DNA of 64,000 nt, taken from positions 62,001 through 126,000 of the forward strand of contig NZ_QOWJ01000010.1 of the NCBI RefSeq assembly GCF_003332885.2. Reading direction: 5' to 3'. The stretch comes from Paracnuella aquatica (GTDB taxonomy: Bacteria; Bacteroidota; Bacteroidia; Chitinophagales; Chitinophagaceae). Within the stretch, counting starts at the first letter, position 1; each line of letters begins with the position of its first letter. Both the position numbers and the translations under genes were made by a program. This document shows positions 17,646-26,451 of the stretch, in pieces. Under the pieces are notes generated by a model. That model made no database searches and was not told the DNA's origin. It was given only the letters and a program-made list of their open reading frames with translations.

Positions 17646-18629
17646 ATGCCTGTACTGGAAACCCCCACTAATACCGGGATCTATATCCTCAACGTAACCG
17701 AACTGGAACCACGCCTGAAGCACCCCACTATTTTCGGACATTTCGATACGCTGGATGCCGGCGATGCCTTCCAGATTCTGAACGACCACGACCCCAAGCC
17801 CCTGTACTATCAAATGATTGCAGAGCGGGGCAACATTTTTACCTGGAACTACCACGAACAAGGCCCGCAGCGCTGGATTGTAGAGATCCGCAAAAATGCA
17901 CCGGGCGAAACCGTAGGTGAGCTGGCTGCAAAAGACGTACGCAAGGCCGAAGTGTTTAAAAAATACGGCATTGATTTTTGCTGCGGCGGCAAAAAATCGC
18001 TGGCACAGGCATGTGCTGAAGCAGGTGTAAGCGAAGCTGAAGTAACAGCAGCATTGGACAATGCAGAAAAGGCGCCGGTAAGCGTTGCTGCCACCGCACA
18101 ATTCAACCGCTGGGATGCCGATTTCCTCGCCGATTATATCTACAACCAGCACCACAATTATTACTACGAAGAAGGGCCGGTGATCACCGACCTGGTGGTA
18201 AAAGTGGCAGCCCGCCACGGCGATCATGCACCGGAATTAAAAACGGTAGCCTCCATCTGGAAGCAAATTGTATCGGAGTTGAATACGCATTTTATGAAGG
18301 AAGAACGCATCCTGTTTCCATTCATTAAAGCAATGGTAACAGCAAAGAAAACCGGTGACTACAGCCAGCTGAATGCCTTTCCTTCCGTAACCGAACCCGT
18401 GCAGGTAATGGAAGCCGATCATGAAGCGGCCGGCGAACTGCTGGCAGGCCTGCGCAAATTGACCAACGGATTTACACCGCCCGAAGGTGCCTGCAATTCG
18501 TTTGCGCTGTTGTATAAAAAACTGGCCGATTTTGAAGCCGATCTGCACCAGCATATCCACCTTGAAAACAACATACTTTTTCCAAAAGCGCTGCAATTGG
18601 ATAAAGCGCTCAAGGGCGCCAGCAACTGA
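17646..18629 (+). CDS. ric: Iron-sulfur cluster repair di-iron protein with N-terminal DUF2249
   Basis: RIC/ScdA/YtfE-type protein that restores iron-sulfur clusters damaged by nitric oxide or oxidative stress in the cytoplasm. Three parts can be seen: residues 1-80, a DUF2249/TusA-like domain (GHFDTLDAGDAFQILNDHDP); residues ~83-145, the ScdA N-terminal domain with C112-C113 in YGIDFCCGGKK; residues ~150-320, a hemerythrin-like di-iron domain with histidines in QHHNYY, KEERILFPF, EADHEAAG and HIHLENNILFP. The extra DUF2249 domain is missing from the second RIC at 35868-36608. It is preceded by a strong palindrome and followed by a terminator. Confidence 0.92.
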   Translation: MPVLETPTNTGIYILNVTELEPRLKHPTIFGHFDTLDAGDAFQILNDHDPKPLYYQMIAERGNIFTWNYHEQGPQRWIVEIRKNAPGETVGELAAKDVRKAEVFKKYGIDFCCGGKKSLAQACAEAGVSEAEVTAALDNAEKAPVSVAATAQFNRWDADFLADYIYNQHHNYYYEEGPVITDLVVKVAARHGDHAPELKTVASIWKQIVSELNTHFMKEERILFPFIKAMVTAKKTGDYSQLNAFPSVTEPVQVMEADHEAAGELLAGLRKLTNGFTPPEGACNSFALLYKKLADFEADLHQHIHLENNILFPKALQLDKALKGASN

Positions 18630-18669
18630 TTTGTGCTGCTGCCCTGTGCTTTCCTTTTCTTTGTGTGGT

Positions 18670-18700
18670 GCCCGGGTGTACATGTGCACCCGGGCTTTTT
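18670..18700 (+). terminator. Terminator of the RIC gene
   Basis: Arms GCCCGGGTG (18670-18678) and its complement (18687-18695), 8-base loop, then a run of six T. It separates the RIC gene from the following Rrf2 operon. Confidence 0.9.
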
Positions 18701-18800
18701 TGGAGCTATGAGTAGCGAGCCGTGAGTTACGAGCCGATACAATACAACAGTCCATGTGGCATGGCATAGCATCTTTACCCGCAACTCTTAGCTTACAACG

Positions 18801-18837
18801 CGCAACTGTCTCCTGTCAACTGTCAACTCACAACCCA
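18801..18837. repeat. AACTGTC-word repeat, family E copy 1
   Basis: A tract of CAACTGTC words just upstream of the Rrf2 gene. Related tracts lie at 50357-50376, 54909-54965, 55143-55184 and 59699-59728. Confidence 0.5.
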
Positions 18838-18869
18838 CACATCGCAGCTATATTCCCTATTTTCACCCT

Positions 18870-19301
18870 ATGCTTTCTACTTCCTGCAAATATGCTTTGC
18901 GTGCCGCGGTGCTGCTGATGAAAGTAGCACCCGAGGGACGCCGCCTGGGCATTCATGATGTGGCCGAGGGCATAGAGGCCAACGAACATACCACGGGAAA
19001 AATATTGCAGCAACTGGTTCGTGAAGGTTTGATCTGTTCGGCAAAAGGCCCGCATGGCGGCTTTTATATCCCGTTAAATGCAGCGCCCCTGCCGCTGATT
19101 GATATTGTGCGGGTGATTGATGGCGTACATTTTTTCTTTGATTGCGGGTTGGGTCTAAAAGAGTGTTCCGAAAGCAAGCCATGTCCCATTCATCACCAGT
19201 ACAAAGCGGCACGGCAGGCATTGCACCAACAGTTTTCTACCATCACGGTACAACAGTTAGCACAGGACCTTTCCCTTGGCAAAGCATTTTTAAAACGATG
19301 A
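18870..19301 (+). CDS. Rrf2-family transcriptional regulator, possible nitric oxide sensor
   Basis: A 143-residue winged-helix regulator of the Rrf2 family (IscR, NsrR, CymR). The N-terminal winged helix (MLSTSCKYALRAAVLLMKVA; KILQQLVREGLICSAKGPHGGF) is followed by a three-cysteine cluster C-X6-C-X5-C (DCGLGLKECSESKPCPIHH), close to the cluster-binding cysteines of IscR and NsrR. That, plus its neighbours, suggests an iron-sulfur-based sensor of nitric oxide; this is inference. The stop codon overlaps the ATG of the next gene by four bases (ATGA), so the two are translationally coupled. Confidence 0.88.
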   Translation: MLSTSCKYALRAAVLLMKVAPEGRRLGIHDVAEGIEANEHTTGKILQQLVREGLICSAKGPHGGFYIPLNAAPLPLIDIVRVIDGVHFFFDCGLGLKECSESKPCPIHHQYKAARQALHQQFSTITVQQLAQDLSLGKAFLKR

Positions 19302-20371
19302 ACAAAGCACTGCTCGTTCTGCCCCTGATTTTCTTCTCATTGCTGTTAGCCATCTGGACCGGTTGGCTCCGCATTGGCTGGTCGCTGCCCATAACCAATG
19401 CAGCCGCACAACACGGTGCGTTGATGGTATCTTCATTTTTAGCAACGCTTATTTTCCTGGAACGGGCCGTCACCTTTCGGCGAAAATGGGTGTTGCTGCT
19501 GCCGGTGATCAATGGTTTGAGCGTGGTATTTTTTTTACTGCAACAACCGCTCATTGCACAACTGTTGCTGGTAGCCGGAGCGGCGGGCTTCATGGCCATG
19601 TGCACCTATTTTGTGTGGCGCTACGGCGAGTTGTATTACTATGTTTTTCTGGCTGGTGCGTTTGCATTACTGGGTGGCAACGTCATTGTTTACAAAACTC
19701 ATTTCTATCCCAACGCGGTCAACTGGTGGATGGCCTTTTTGCTGTTCACCATCGTTGCAGAGCGGCTTGAGTTGAGCCGTTTTCTCAACATAACGGCATT
19801 CATGCGCAATGCATTGCTGGCTGCTTTGGTGCTGGTGCTGCTTTCCCTTTTTGTGCCGTTTCATGGGTGGGGCCGGGCCGTATTTGCAGCAGGCATTACG
19901 GGCACTGCACTGTGGCTGTTGCGTTACGATATGGCTTGGAAATCGGTGCGCATCAGGGGGCAGCATCGCTATTCTGCGCTGCTCCTCATCACCGGTTATT
20001 TTTGGCTGCCTACTACTGCAATTTTGTTGGTGGTCAATAGCAGCAACCCATTTTTATACGATGCGGCATTGCACTCTTTTTTCATCGGCTTCGTGTTTTC
20101 CATGATCTTTTCACATGCACCCATCATTTTGCCTGCAGTATTAAAGCTGCCGGTAAAATTATTCCGGCCACAATTGTATTTATTGTTTGTGTTGCTGCAG
20201 GCATCCCTGCTGTTGCGCATTGTCGGTGATGTAGCGCAGCAAGTACATTTGCGCCGTTGGGGTGGCTTGTTGAATGGCGTGGTGATTCTGCTCTTTTTTA
20301 TTGCAGTGATCATTATTGTGCGGCAGGAGTTGCGCCGCCGGGGAGTAAAACTTGGCGTTGCTCCAAAATAA
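19298..20371 (+). CDS. Polytopic membrane protein, NnrS-like in layout
   Basis: A 357-residue protein with about ten membrane helices. Histidines sit in or next to helices (AAQHGALMVSSFLATLIFLE near the N-terminus and LHSFFIGFVFSMIFSHAP near residue 255). NnrS proteins, linked to nitric oxide tolerance, have a similar size, helix number and histidine placement, but identity cannot be settled by eye. It is translationally coupled to the Rrf2 gene (ATG 19298 overlapping TGA), which fixes the start and implies shared control. A role in nitric oxide defence or metal/heme handling is inferred from context. Confidence 0.6.
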   Translation: MNKALLVLPLIFFSLLLAIWTGWLRIGWSLPITNAAAQHGALMVSSFLATLIFLERAVTFRRKWVLLLPVINGLSVVFFLLQQPLIAQLLLVAGAAGFMAMCTYFVWRYGELYYYVFLAGAFALLGGNVIVYKTHFYPNAVNWWMAFLLFTIVAERLELSRFLNITAFMRNALLAALVLVLLSLFVPFHGWGRAVFAAGITGTALWLLRYDMAWKSVRIRGQHRYSALLLITGYFWLPTTAILLVVNSSNPFLYDAALHSFFIGFVFSMIFSHAPIILPAVLKLPVKLFRPQLYLLFVLLQASLLLRIVGDVAQQVHLRRWGGLLNGVVILLFFIAVIIIVRQELRRRGVKLGVAPK

Positions 20372-20428
20372 AAACGCCCTGCACCGGGCAACTGTTGCAG
20401 GGCAACATCGCGGTGTACAGGGCATTTT
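20371..20428. terminator. Bidirectional terminator
   Basis: An extended hairpin: AAAACGCCCTG (20371-20381) plus ACCG pairs with the complementary stretch at 20410-20428 (CGGTGTACAGGGCATTTT). An inner alternative pair GCCCTGCA/TGCAGGGC also exists. It lies between two convergent genes. Confidence 0.7.
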
Positions 20429-20456
20429 GTTTGGCAAAAAAAGCTAGCTGTTTTGT

Positions 20457-20756
20457 CTATGCAAAACCCAGCACTTTTCTTGCTTCGTCCGACATTTTTT
20501 CCTTGCTCCAACGGGGTTCGTACACGATGTCTACATGAACCGCCGATACGCCCATCGCTTCACCCACCACAGATTTCACTTCTTCCGGAATAAATGCGGC
20601 AGCAGGGCAGGTAGCAGTTGTGAGGGTCATTAAAATATACACTTCACTGCCCAAGATTTTCAGGTCGTAAATCAGTCCCAAGTCGTAAATGTTCACCGGG
20701 ATTTCGGGGTCGTACACTTTTTTGATTTGCGCAACAATGCTATCCTGAGTAATCAT
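20457..20756 (-). CDS. DUF59/MIP18-family iron-sulfur assembly protein (SufT-like)
   Basis: A 99-residue cytoplasmic protein of the DUF59 (MIP18/PaaD/SufT) family, which helps mature iron-sulfur proteins. The family motif DPEIPVNIYDLGLIYD lies at residues 16-31, and the conserved cysteine is in LTTATCPAA near residue 50. The C-terminus ends in EPRWSKEKMSDEARKVLGF, common in Bacteroidota SufT-like proteins. No suf operon is adjacent. Its position between two nitrosative-stress-type membrane protein genes would suit a cluster-repair role, though it is on the opposite strand. Confidence 0.85.
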   Translation of the reverse strand: MITQDSIVAQIKKVYDPEIPVNIYDLGLIYDLKILGSEVYILMTLTTATCPAAAFIPEEVKSVVGEAMGVSAVHVDIVYEPRWSKEKMSDEARKVLGFA

Positions 20757-21082
20757 AGATGAAATGTTTTAGAATAAACCCGGCATGGTGCCTGGGCCGA
20801 TAAAATTTGAATGTTGAAATGGTACATGATGCCTTGCTCGGCCTCAACTAAGGCTTGCAATAGTTTGCACCTGCATGCGCCTTTCGTTCCATATAAAATT
20901 CGGGGTATGTTGTAGCAGTAAAGTTGATGTGCGTCATTATGTGCATATGATGTTGGTCTGTTTTTGTTGTTTTTTCATAAACGTTCAACACAACATTTGC
21001 CCTGATTTTATATTGACCATTATCACCCACCGGTTTGACGCGGCTGGCCACCATTGCGGCTTTCATTGTGGAACTTTGGGCC
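20757..21082. other. Divergent intergenic region
   Basis: These 326 bases separate the DUF59 gene (minus) from the membrane protein gene at 21083 (plus). No gene, repeat or clear palindrome was found. Promoters for both directions must lie here. Confidence 0.5.
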
Positions 21083-22366
21083 ATGTTGCTCCGGAAACGA
21101 AAACCTGTTACGCCACTGGCAGCCCGCTATTTTGCTGCACCACAATTGCCGGTGATGCAGTTGGCTGCAAACCTTGTTCGCTGGACGCTGTTCAATCTTA
21201 TTTTGGTGGCTTTGTTGGGATTGCTGCTGCGTGCAGTGCCGCTGTTACCCAATTTTCCGTTGCAATACAAAAACCTTTTGCACGGCCATTCGCATGCCGC
21301 ATTTGGTGGCTGGATCATTCCGCTTTTATTGGCGCTAATGCTGCAAACATTTCCGCAACTGGCAGCTGCTGTAGCCTATCGGCATTGGCGCAATATCGCA
21401 AGCATGTTGTTGGTTGCTGCATATGGCATGCTGCTTTCGTTTCCGGTGCAGGGTTATGGTGCGGTGAGTATTGCCTTTTCCACGCTTTCATTGGCTGCTG
21501 TTTGTTACCTCGCTGTGGTGGTGTGTAAAGCTTTGTCCCGGTTGCCGCATCATACGGCGTATGGTTTTTTAAAATGGGGTTTGTTATATGGTGTGCTTGC
21601 TGCATTGGGGCCGTTGGCCACGGGGCCCATTATTGCAATGGGGTACCAGGGTTCGCCGCTTTATTACAACGCCATTTATTTTTACCTGCATTTTACCTAC
21701 AACGGGTTGTTTGTTTTTGCAGTGCTGGCCCTATGGTATGGCAACAGGTCGCAAGTGCAAAATAGCAATGGCGATAAAGTGCTCCTTTTACTCAACGCTG
21801 CATGCATCCCGGCTTATGCACTTTCCCTATTGTGGAACAAGCCGCCGTTGCTGTTGCATGTGGTTGGCGGCATAGCTGGTTTGCTGCAGTTAGCAGCAGT
21901 GTACTACTTGTTGCGCGATGCAGCATGGATAGCCCGGGCAAAAGGCTGGGTGCGGATATTGTTGGTGTTGGCGCTGGCTTCCTTTGTGTTGAAAAATGTG
22001 TTGCAGGCGCTGTCGGCATTGCCCGCAGTGGCGGCACAGGCCGCACTGCATCGCAACCTGGTAATTGCTTATTTACACCTGGTGTTGGTTGGGTTTGTAA
22101 GCCTTGCCTTGATTGCACAGGTATTGCGCCTGTTTGCATTAACAATCAACCGTACGCTTTCATTTGGCTTGTGGTTGTTTATTGCATCGTTTGCTGCAAC
22201 TGAACTGTTGCTGGCCGCCAATGGACTGGGTGCTTTTGTGCCATATCAATTACAACTGCTTGCAGCTTTGGTGTTGGGCATGTTGTTGGGTGCAGGCATT
22301 TTGTGGCGGCATGCGCAACCTTTTGCTGCAATACAAAATCGTGTGACAAATGCAATAGTTGCATAG
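21083..22366 (+). CDS. Heme-copper-oxidase-like polytopic membrane protein
   Basis: A 427-residue protein with about twelve membrane helices. Two histidine motifs stand out: LLHGHSHAAFGGW near residue 67 and YFYLHFTYNGLFVFA near residue 210. Paired histidines within helices resemble the heme and copper ligands of the oxidase subunit I and nitric oxide reductase NorB superfamily, but the full ligand set is not evident, so a diverged or non-catalytic member is possible. ATG 21083 is chosen over an upstream TTG. It lies beside RIC, Rrf2 and the NnrS-like gene, which suggests nitric oxide turnover. Confidence 0.55.
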   Translation: MLLRKRKPVTPLAARYFAAPQLPVMQLAANLVRWTLFNLILVALLGLLLRAVPLLPNFPLQYKNLLHGHSHAAFGGWIIPLLLALMLQTFPQLAAAVAYRHWRNIASMLLVAAYGMLLSFPVQGYGAVSIAFSTLSLAAVCYLAVVVCKALSRLPHHTAYGFLKWGLLYGVLAALGPLATGPIIAMGYQGSPLYYNAIYFYLHFTYNGLFVFAVLALWYGNRSQVQNSNGDKVLLLLNAACIPAYALSLLWNKPPLLLHVVGGIAGLLQLAAVYYLLRDAAWIARAKGWVRILLVLALASFVLKNVLQALSALPAVAAQAALHRNLVIAYLHLVLVGFVSLALIAQVLRLFALTINRTLSFGLWLFIASFAATELLLAANGLGAFVPYQLQLLAALVLGMLLGAGILWRHAQPFAAIQNRVTNAIVA

Positions 22367-22416
22367 CCTTTTTGCAGCAAAAAATTAGTTTTTACCTTAC
22401 CGGTAAATGCCATTGT

Positions 22417-23034
22417 ATGCCCGCTGCCTTTGATGCACATCAAGAGTATGTTTTAGAAAATAGCGCCGCGCTGCTGCGGCCTATGCAGCAAAGTGATTAC
22501 GACCTGCTCCTGCCTTTTGCTTTAAACGAACCGGATTTGTGGCGCTACTCGCTGGTGCAGGCCGCTGGCGCCGACGGGCTGCGGCATTACATGCAACTGG
22601 CCCTCGATGCACGTACGCAAGGCCGCGAATATCCCTTTATTGTTTTTGATAAAGTGCAAAAAAAATGGGCGGGCAGCACCCGGTTTTATGATATTCAGCC
22701 GGCGCAGCAAACGCTGCAGCTGGGCTACACCTGGTATGGCAAAGCGCACCAAGGCACGGGGCTGAACAAGCATTGCAAATACCTGTTGCTGCAGGCCGCA
22801 TTTGAGCAGTGGGGCATGGAGCGGGTCGAGTTCCGTGCCGATGCAGAAAACAGCCGCAGCCTGGCGGCGATGAAAAGCATTGGCTGTACCATGGAAGGTG
22901 TTTTGCGCAGCAATGGCCTGCGCCCCGATGGCACCCGCCGCAACAGCGCTGTGCTGAGTATTTTAAAAGAAGAATGGACGAACAGCGTAAAAGGAATGCT
23001 GTTGGAAAAAATTGGCCGCACCGTTGCACTATGA
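22417..23034 (+). CDS. GNAT-family N-acetyltransferase (RimJ/RimL-like)
   Basis: A 205-residue acetyltransferase of the GNAT superfamily. The body carries the RimJ/RimL-type pattern: LENSAALLRPMQQSDYDLL, the strand-turn LQLGYTWYGKAHQGTGLNK that forms the acetyl-CoA pyrophosphate loop, and VEFRADAENSRSLAAMKSIG with the C-terminal GVLRSNGLRPDGTRRNSAVL. The acceptor is unknown. ATG 22417 is chosen because residues before it are cysteine-rich and read into the previous gene. Confidence 0.85.
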   Translation: MPAAFDAHQEYVLENSAALLRPMQQSDYDLLLPFALNEPDLWRYSLVQAAGADGLRHYMQLALDARTQGREYPFIVFDKVQKKWAGSTRFYDIQPAQQTLQLGYTWYGKAHQGTGLNKHCKYLLLQAAFEQWGMERVEFRADAENSRSLAAMKSIGCTMEGVLRSNGLRPDGTRRNSAVLSILKEEWTNSVKGMLLEKIGRTVAL

Positions 23035-23118
23035 TGCTGTTGGTGCCATTGTAACAAATGCAGTTGTAAAAAAGCTGTTGCAAATCCTTTCATAATCCTG
23101 CGCATCACCGGTTCCGTT

Positions 23119-23126
23119 TACCTTTG
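23119..23126 (+). promoter_or_regulatory. -7 promoter element of dinB, likely leaderless
   Basis: TACCTTTG ends exactly four bases before the dinB ATG, as at trmD, the S4 gene and hemN. Confidence 0.6.
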
Positions 23127-23130
23127 CAAC

Positions 23131-24294
23131 ATGCCCCCACAGCGCCACATAGCCCACTTCGACCTGGATGCATTTTTTGTATCGGTGGAGGTGTTGAAAA
23201 ACCCTGCGCTGAAGGGTAAGCCGCTGATTGTAGGCGGCAACGGCCAACGCGGTATTGTGGCCGCCTGTTCGTACGAAGCCCGCAAATTTGGCATCCACAG
23301 CGCCATGCCTTCGGCCACTGCCAAACGCCTTTGTCCCGAAGCCATTTTCATCTCTGGCAGCCGTGGCGATTACAGTCATTATTCGCGTGTGGTTACCGGC
23401 ATCATTTCCGACGCAGTGCCGCTTTTTGAAAAAGCTTCCATCGACGAATTTTACTGCGACCTCACGGGCATGGACCGCTTTTTTGGCGCCAGCCAATACA
23501 CCCGCGAACTGCGGGAGAAGATCATTCGGGAAACCGGCCTGCCTATTTCATACGGATTGAGCACTTCTAAACTGGTGAGCAAAATGGCCACCAGCGAAGC
23601 CAAGCCCAATGGTTTTCTGGAAATACCCGCAGGCAAGGAAACGGCGTTTTTGTGGCCCATGACGGTGGATAAAATTCCAATGGTGGGCAAGCAAACCGAA
23701 ATGCAACTCCGCAGCATCGGCATCAACACCATTGCACAAATTGCACAACGCGGCCCCGATGCGCTGGAGCGGGAACTAGGTAAATGGGGGCGCAGGCTGT
23801 GGGAAAAATCGATGGGGATAGATGATAACCCGGTGGAGGGCTGGAGCGAACAAAAGTCGCTGTCGCATGAAACAACTTTTGATGCCGACAGCAGCGATGG
23901 GCAGTTTTTGCACACCGAACTATTGAAGCTGACGGAGCGGAATGCTTATGATTTGCGGCGCGATGAAAAGCTAACAGGATGTGTAACCGTAAAAATCAGG
24001 TATTCGGATTTTACCACTGTTTCAAAACAGGAAGTAATGGAATACACCGCACTGGACGATGTGCTGCTGGCGCGGGTCAAAGCCTTGTTCGCAAAGCTGT
24101 ACCGCCGTGGCGAAAAAGTGCGGTTGCTGGGTGTAAGGTTTAGCCACCTGATACCGATGACGATGCAGATGAACTTATTTGACAGGCCCGAAGAAAAGCT
24201 GGAATTGTATAAAACGGTAGATGACCTGAAAGCCCGTTTTGGCAGCGCCATGATTACCAAGGCTGGCGCATTGAAAGGTAGAAAAGAGGAGTAG
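23131..24294 (+). CDS. dinB: DNA polymerase IV
   Basis: Y-family translesion polymerase, 387 residues. The catalytic palm shows HFDLDAFFVSVE near the N-terminus and KASIDEFYCDLTGMDR near residue 100, which supply the acidic metal ligands; the helix-hairpin-helix (MVGKQTEMQLRSIGINTIAQIAQ) and little-finger domains follow. The C-terminus ends in a basic tail, without an obvious QxSLF-type clamp motif; MQMNLFDRPEEK near residue 350 may serve as the beta-clamp binding peptide. It copies damaged DNA in the cytoplasm. There is no adjacent SOS gene and no visible LexA box. Confidence 0.95.
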   Translation: MPPQRHIAHFDLDAFFVSVEVLKNPALKGKPLIVGGNGQRGIVAACSYEARKFGIHSAMPSATAKRLCPEAIFISGSRGDYSHYSRVVTGIISDAVPLFEKASIDEFYCDLTGMDRFFGASQYTRELREKIIRETGLPISYGLSTSKLVSKMATSEAKPNGFLEIPAGKETAFLWPMTVDKIPMVGKQTEMQLRSIGINTIAQIAQRGPDALERELGKWGRRLWEKSMGIDDNPVEGWSEQKSLSHETTFDADSSDGQFLHTELLKLTERNAYDLRRDEKLTGCVTVKIRYSDFTTVSKQEVMEYTALDDVLLARVKALFAKLYRRGEKVRLLGVRFSHLIPMTMQMNLFDRPEEKLELYKTVDDLKARFGSAMITKAGALKGRKEE

Positions 24295-24301
24295 GACGCT
24301 T

Positions 24302-24364
24302 ACTGGTCAGGCCACTAGTAAGGGTACTAACCAGCTAAATGCATCTGCAAGTGGCCAGACCAGT
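24302..24364. repeat. Long hairpin after dinB
   Basis: Arms ACTGGTCAGGCCACT (24302-24316) and AGTGGCCAGACCAGT (24350-24364) are complementary except for one central A-A pair. No T run follows, so it may be a structural repeat or a weak terminator. Confidence 0.6.
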
Positions 24365-24423
24365 ACGCTAACTCCCTATCTTTAACCGCTTATTTATTTG
24401 TTCACATTAACGATTGATTTTTT

Positions 24424-25791
24424 ATGCAACAAACCTGGAAAGAGTATCAGGAACAAAATAAAGACCGCTTTCTGCAGGAACTGCTGGAGCTGCTCCGCAT
24501 CCCTTCTATTTCTGCAAAAACCGAGAATAATGCCGACATGCAGCAATGCGCCGAAGCAGTGGCCCAGCGCCTGCGCGATGCCGGTGCCGACCGTGCCGAG
24601 GTAATGCCCACCGCCGGCCACCCGGTAGTGTACGGAGAAAAGATCATTGATCCATCTAAACCCACCGTGTTGGTGTATGGCCATTACGATGTGCAGCCTG
24701 CCGATCCGCTGGAACTGTGGAACAGCGGCCCTTTTGAGCCGGTGATCAAAGACGGTAAAATATATGCCCGTGGCTCGGCCGATGACAAGGGCCAGTTTTA
24801 TATGCATGTAAAAGCATTTGAAACGATGGTGCAAACCGGCACGCAGGTTACCAACATCAAGTTTTTGATTGAGGGCGAAGAGGAAGTAGGATCGCCTAAC
24901 CTGGAGCAGTTTATTGCCGATAACAAAGAGTTGCTCCGTTGCGATGTGATACTGATTTCCGACACCGCTATGCTGTCGCTGGAAAACCCTTCGATGGATG
25001 TAGGCGTTCGCGGACTGGCATACATACAGGTGGAAGTTACGGGGCCCAACCGCGACCTGCACAGCGGTGTGTATGGCGGTGCCGTTGCCAACCCGGCTAC
25101 CATTCTGGCAAAAATGATTGCTTCCTGCCACGATGAGAACAATCATATTGTCATTCCCGGCTTTTATGATGATGTGGTGGAAGCGACCCCCGAAGAGCGG
25201 GAACTGATGGCCCGTGCACCATATGATGAAGCGGAGTATAAAAAGGATCTGGGTGTGCAGGAATTGTGGGGCGAAAAAAGTTTTACCACCAACGAACGTA
25301 CCGGCATCAGGCCCACACTGGAAGTAAACGGCATGTGGAGCGGCTACACCGGCGAAGGTGCTAAAACAGTGCTACCTTCAAAAGCATTTGCCAAAATATC
25401 GGCGCGGCTGGTGCCCAATCAATCTTCGGAAAAGATCACGCAAATGATGCTGGAATATTTCCGCAGCATTGCGCCGGCATCGGTTACGGTAAATGCCTAC
25501 AACCTGCACGGTGGCGAAGCGTACATGACGCCGCTCGACAGCAAAGGCTACCAGGCTGCAGCTAAGGCCATTAAAGAAACATTTGGCAAAGATCCCATCC
25601 CGGTGCGGGGTGGCGGCTCCATTCCTATTTGTGCTATTTTGGAAAAAGAGCTGGGTGTAAAAATCATCTTCATGGGCTTTGGCCTCGATAGCGATAACCT
25701 GCATTCGCCCAACGAAAAGTTTAACCTCGATAACTATTACAAAGGCATCGAAACCATCCCGCATTTTCACCGCTATTTTGCCGAAGGCTAA
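24424..25791 (+). CDS. M20-family dipeptidase/metallopeptidase
   Basis: A 455-residue cytosolic zinc peptidase of the M20 family (carnosinase/CNDP-like dipeptidase group). The metal-site motifs are in order: VYGHYDVQPADP near residue 83, GSADDKGQ near 118, the general base EGEEEVGSP near 151, and the final zinc ligand in DSDNLHSPNEKF near 430. A dimerisation domain lies in the middle (VTGPNRDLHSGVYGG). It would cleave dipeptides or small N-acyl amino acids. No signal peptide is visible. It is followed by a terminator. Confidence 0.92.
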   Translation: MQQTWKEYQEQNKDRFLQELLELLRIPSISAKTENNADMQQCAEAVAQRLRDAGADRAEVMPTAGHPVVYGEKIIDPSKPTVLVYGHYDVQPADPLELWNSGPFEPVIKDGKIYARGSADDKGQFYMHVKAFETMVQTGTQVTNIKFLIEGEEEVGSPNLEQFIADNKELLRCDVILISDTAMLSLENPSMDVGVRGLAYIQVEVTGPNRDLHSGVYGGAVANPATILAKMIASCHDENNHIVIPGFYDDVVEATPEERELMARAPYDEAEYKKDLGVQELWGEKSFTTNERTGIRPTLEVNGMWSGYTGEGAKTVLPSKAFAKISARLVPNQSSEKITQMMLEYFRSIAPASVTVNAYNLHGGEAYMTPLDSKGYQAAAKAIKETFGKDPIPVRGGGSIPICAILEKELGVKIIFMGFGLDSDNLHSPNEKFNLDNYYKGIETIPHFHRYFAEG

Positions 25792-25817
25792 AAAACCGGC
25801 GCATTAAAATATCTTGG

Positions 25818-25846
25818 AAGACGGGGCATTTGCTCCGTCTTTTTTA
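25818..25846 (+). terminator. Terminator of the M20 peptidase gene
   Basis: Arms AAGACGG (25818-25824) and its complement (25835-25841), extended by G-C and G-U pairs, followed by T6. Confidence 0.8.
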
Positions 25847-25856
25847 TTTTTAATGC

Positions 25857-26291
25857 ATGCAGAAAAACGAAGTGTTGCAACTCATAGATGAAAAGCTGGC
25901 GCAACTGCAGGAAGCAGAAAAAAGGAATAAATGGAATGAACGCTTAAGCTTTGGCGTGCACTTGCAGGCTTACCGGCAATCGCCTTTTATGGAAGCGTTT
26001 CTAAAGAAGCGAAAGCATCTGCAACGGGAAATCTTGTTGACCAGTTTTGGGATTCCAATGATGTTCTATCTATTGGATTCCAAATTCTATGATCAGTTGC
26101 AAGAAAACTTTTTGAAAGCAGCAGTTTTTCTTTTGGTCAACACTATTTTTTGGGGATTGGTTTTACGCTTTGCATTTATCCGGGCAGTAGCACTTCACAC
26201 CAACAATGCCCAACATGAAGTAAAGAAAATGATGCTGACCGACCTGCGCCAAAAGATCGAACAGTTGGAATGCAAGCCGGAAATGGCATAA
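25857..26291 (+). CDS. Hypothetical membrane protein with coiled-coil ends
   Basis: A 144-residue protein with a charged helical N-terminus (KNEVLQLIDEKLAQLQEAEK), a probable pair of membrane helices (about residues 58-75 and 85-112, EILLTSFGIPMMFYLL and AAVFLLVNTIFWGLVLRFAF), and a helical charged tail. I do not recognise a family. The ATG lies close behind the terminator T run of the preceding gene. Confidence 0.55.
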   Translation: MQKNEVLQLIDEKLAQLQEAEKRNKWNERLSFGVHLQAYRQSPFMEAFLKKRKHLQREILLTSFGIPMMFYLLDSKFYDQLQENFLKAAVFLLVNTIFWGLVLRFAFIRAVALHTNNAQHEVKKMMLTDLRQKIEQLECKPEMA

Positions 26292-26451
26292 ATGCTATGC
26301 ACGGTTGCAGCGTTATTGAAATCCTTTTGCCGTAGCGCAGAAATTAGTGGCGCTTCCACATAAACTGTATTTGAGTGTATTAAAGAAAATCTGTTCGTGA
26401 TGTCAGCTTGTACTATTGCCGGCCGCTGTGAGTAGTATTCCCAATTTTGAT

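Noticed and set aside
22303-22416. An N-terminal extension of the GNAT gene
   Set aside because: The 38 residues are cysteine-rich, overlap the end of the previous gene, and are not part of the acetyltransferase fold.
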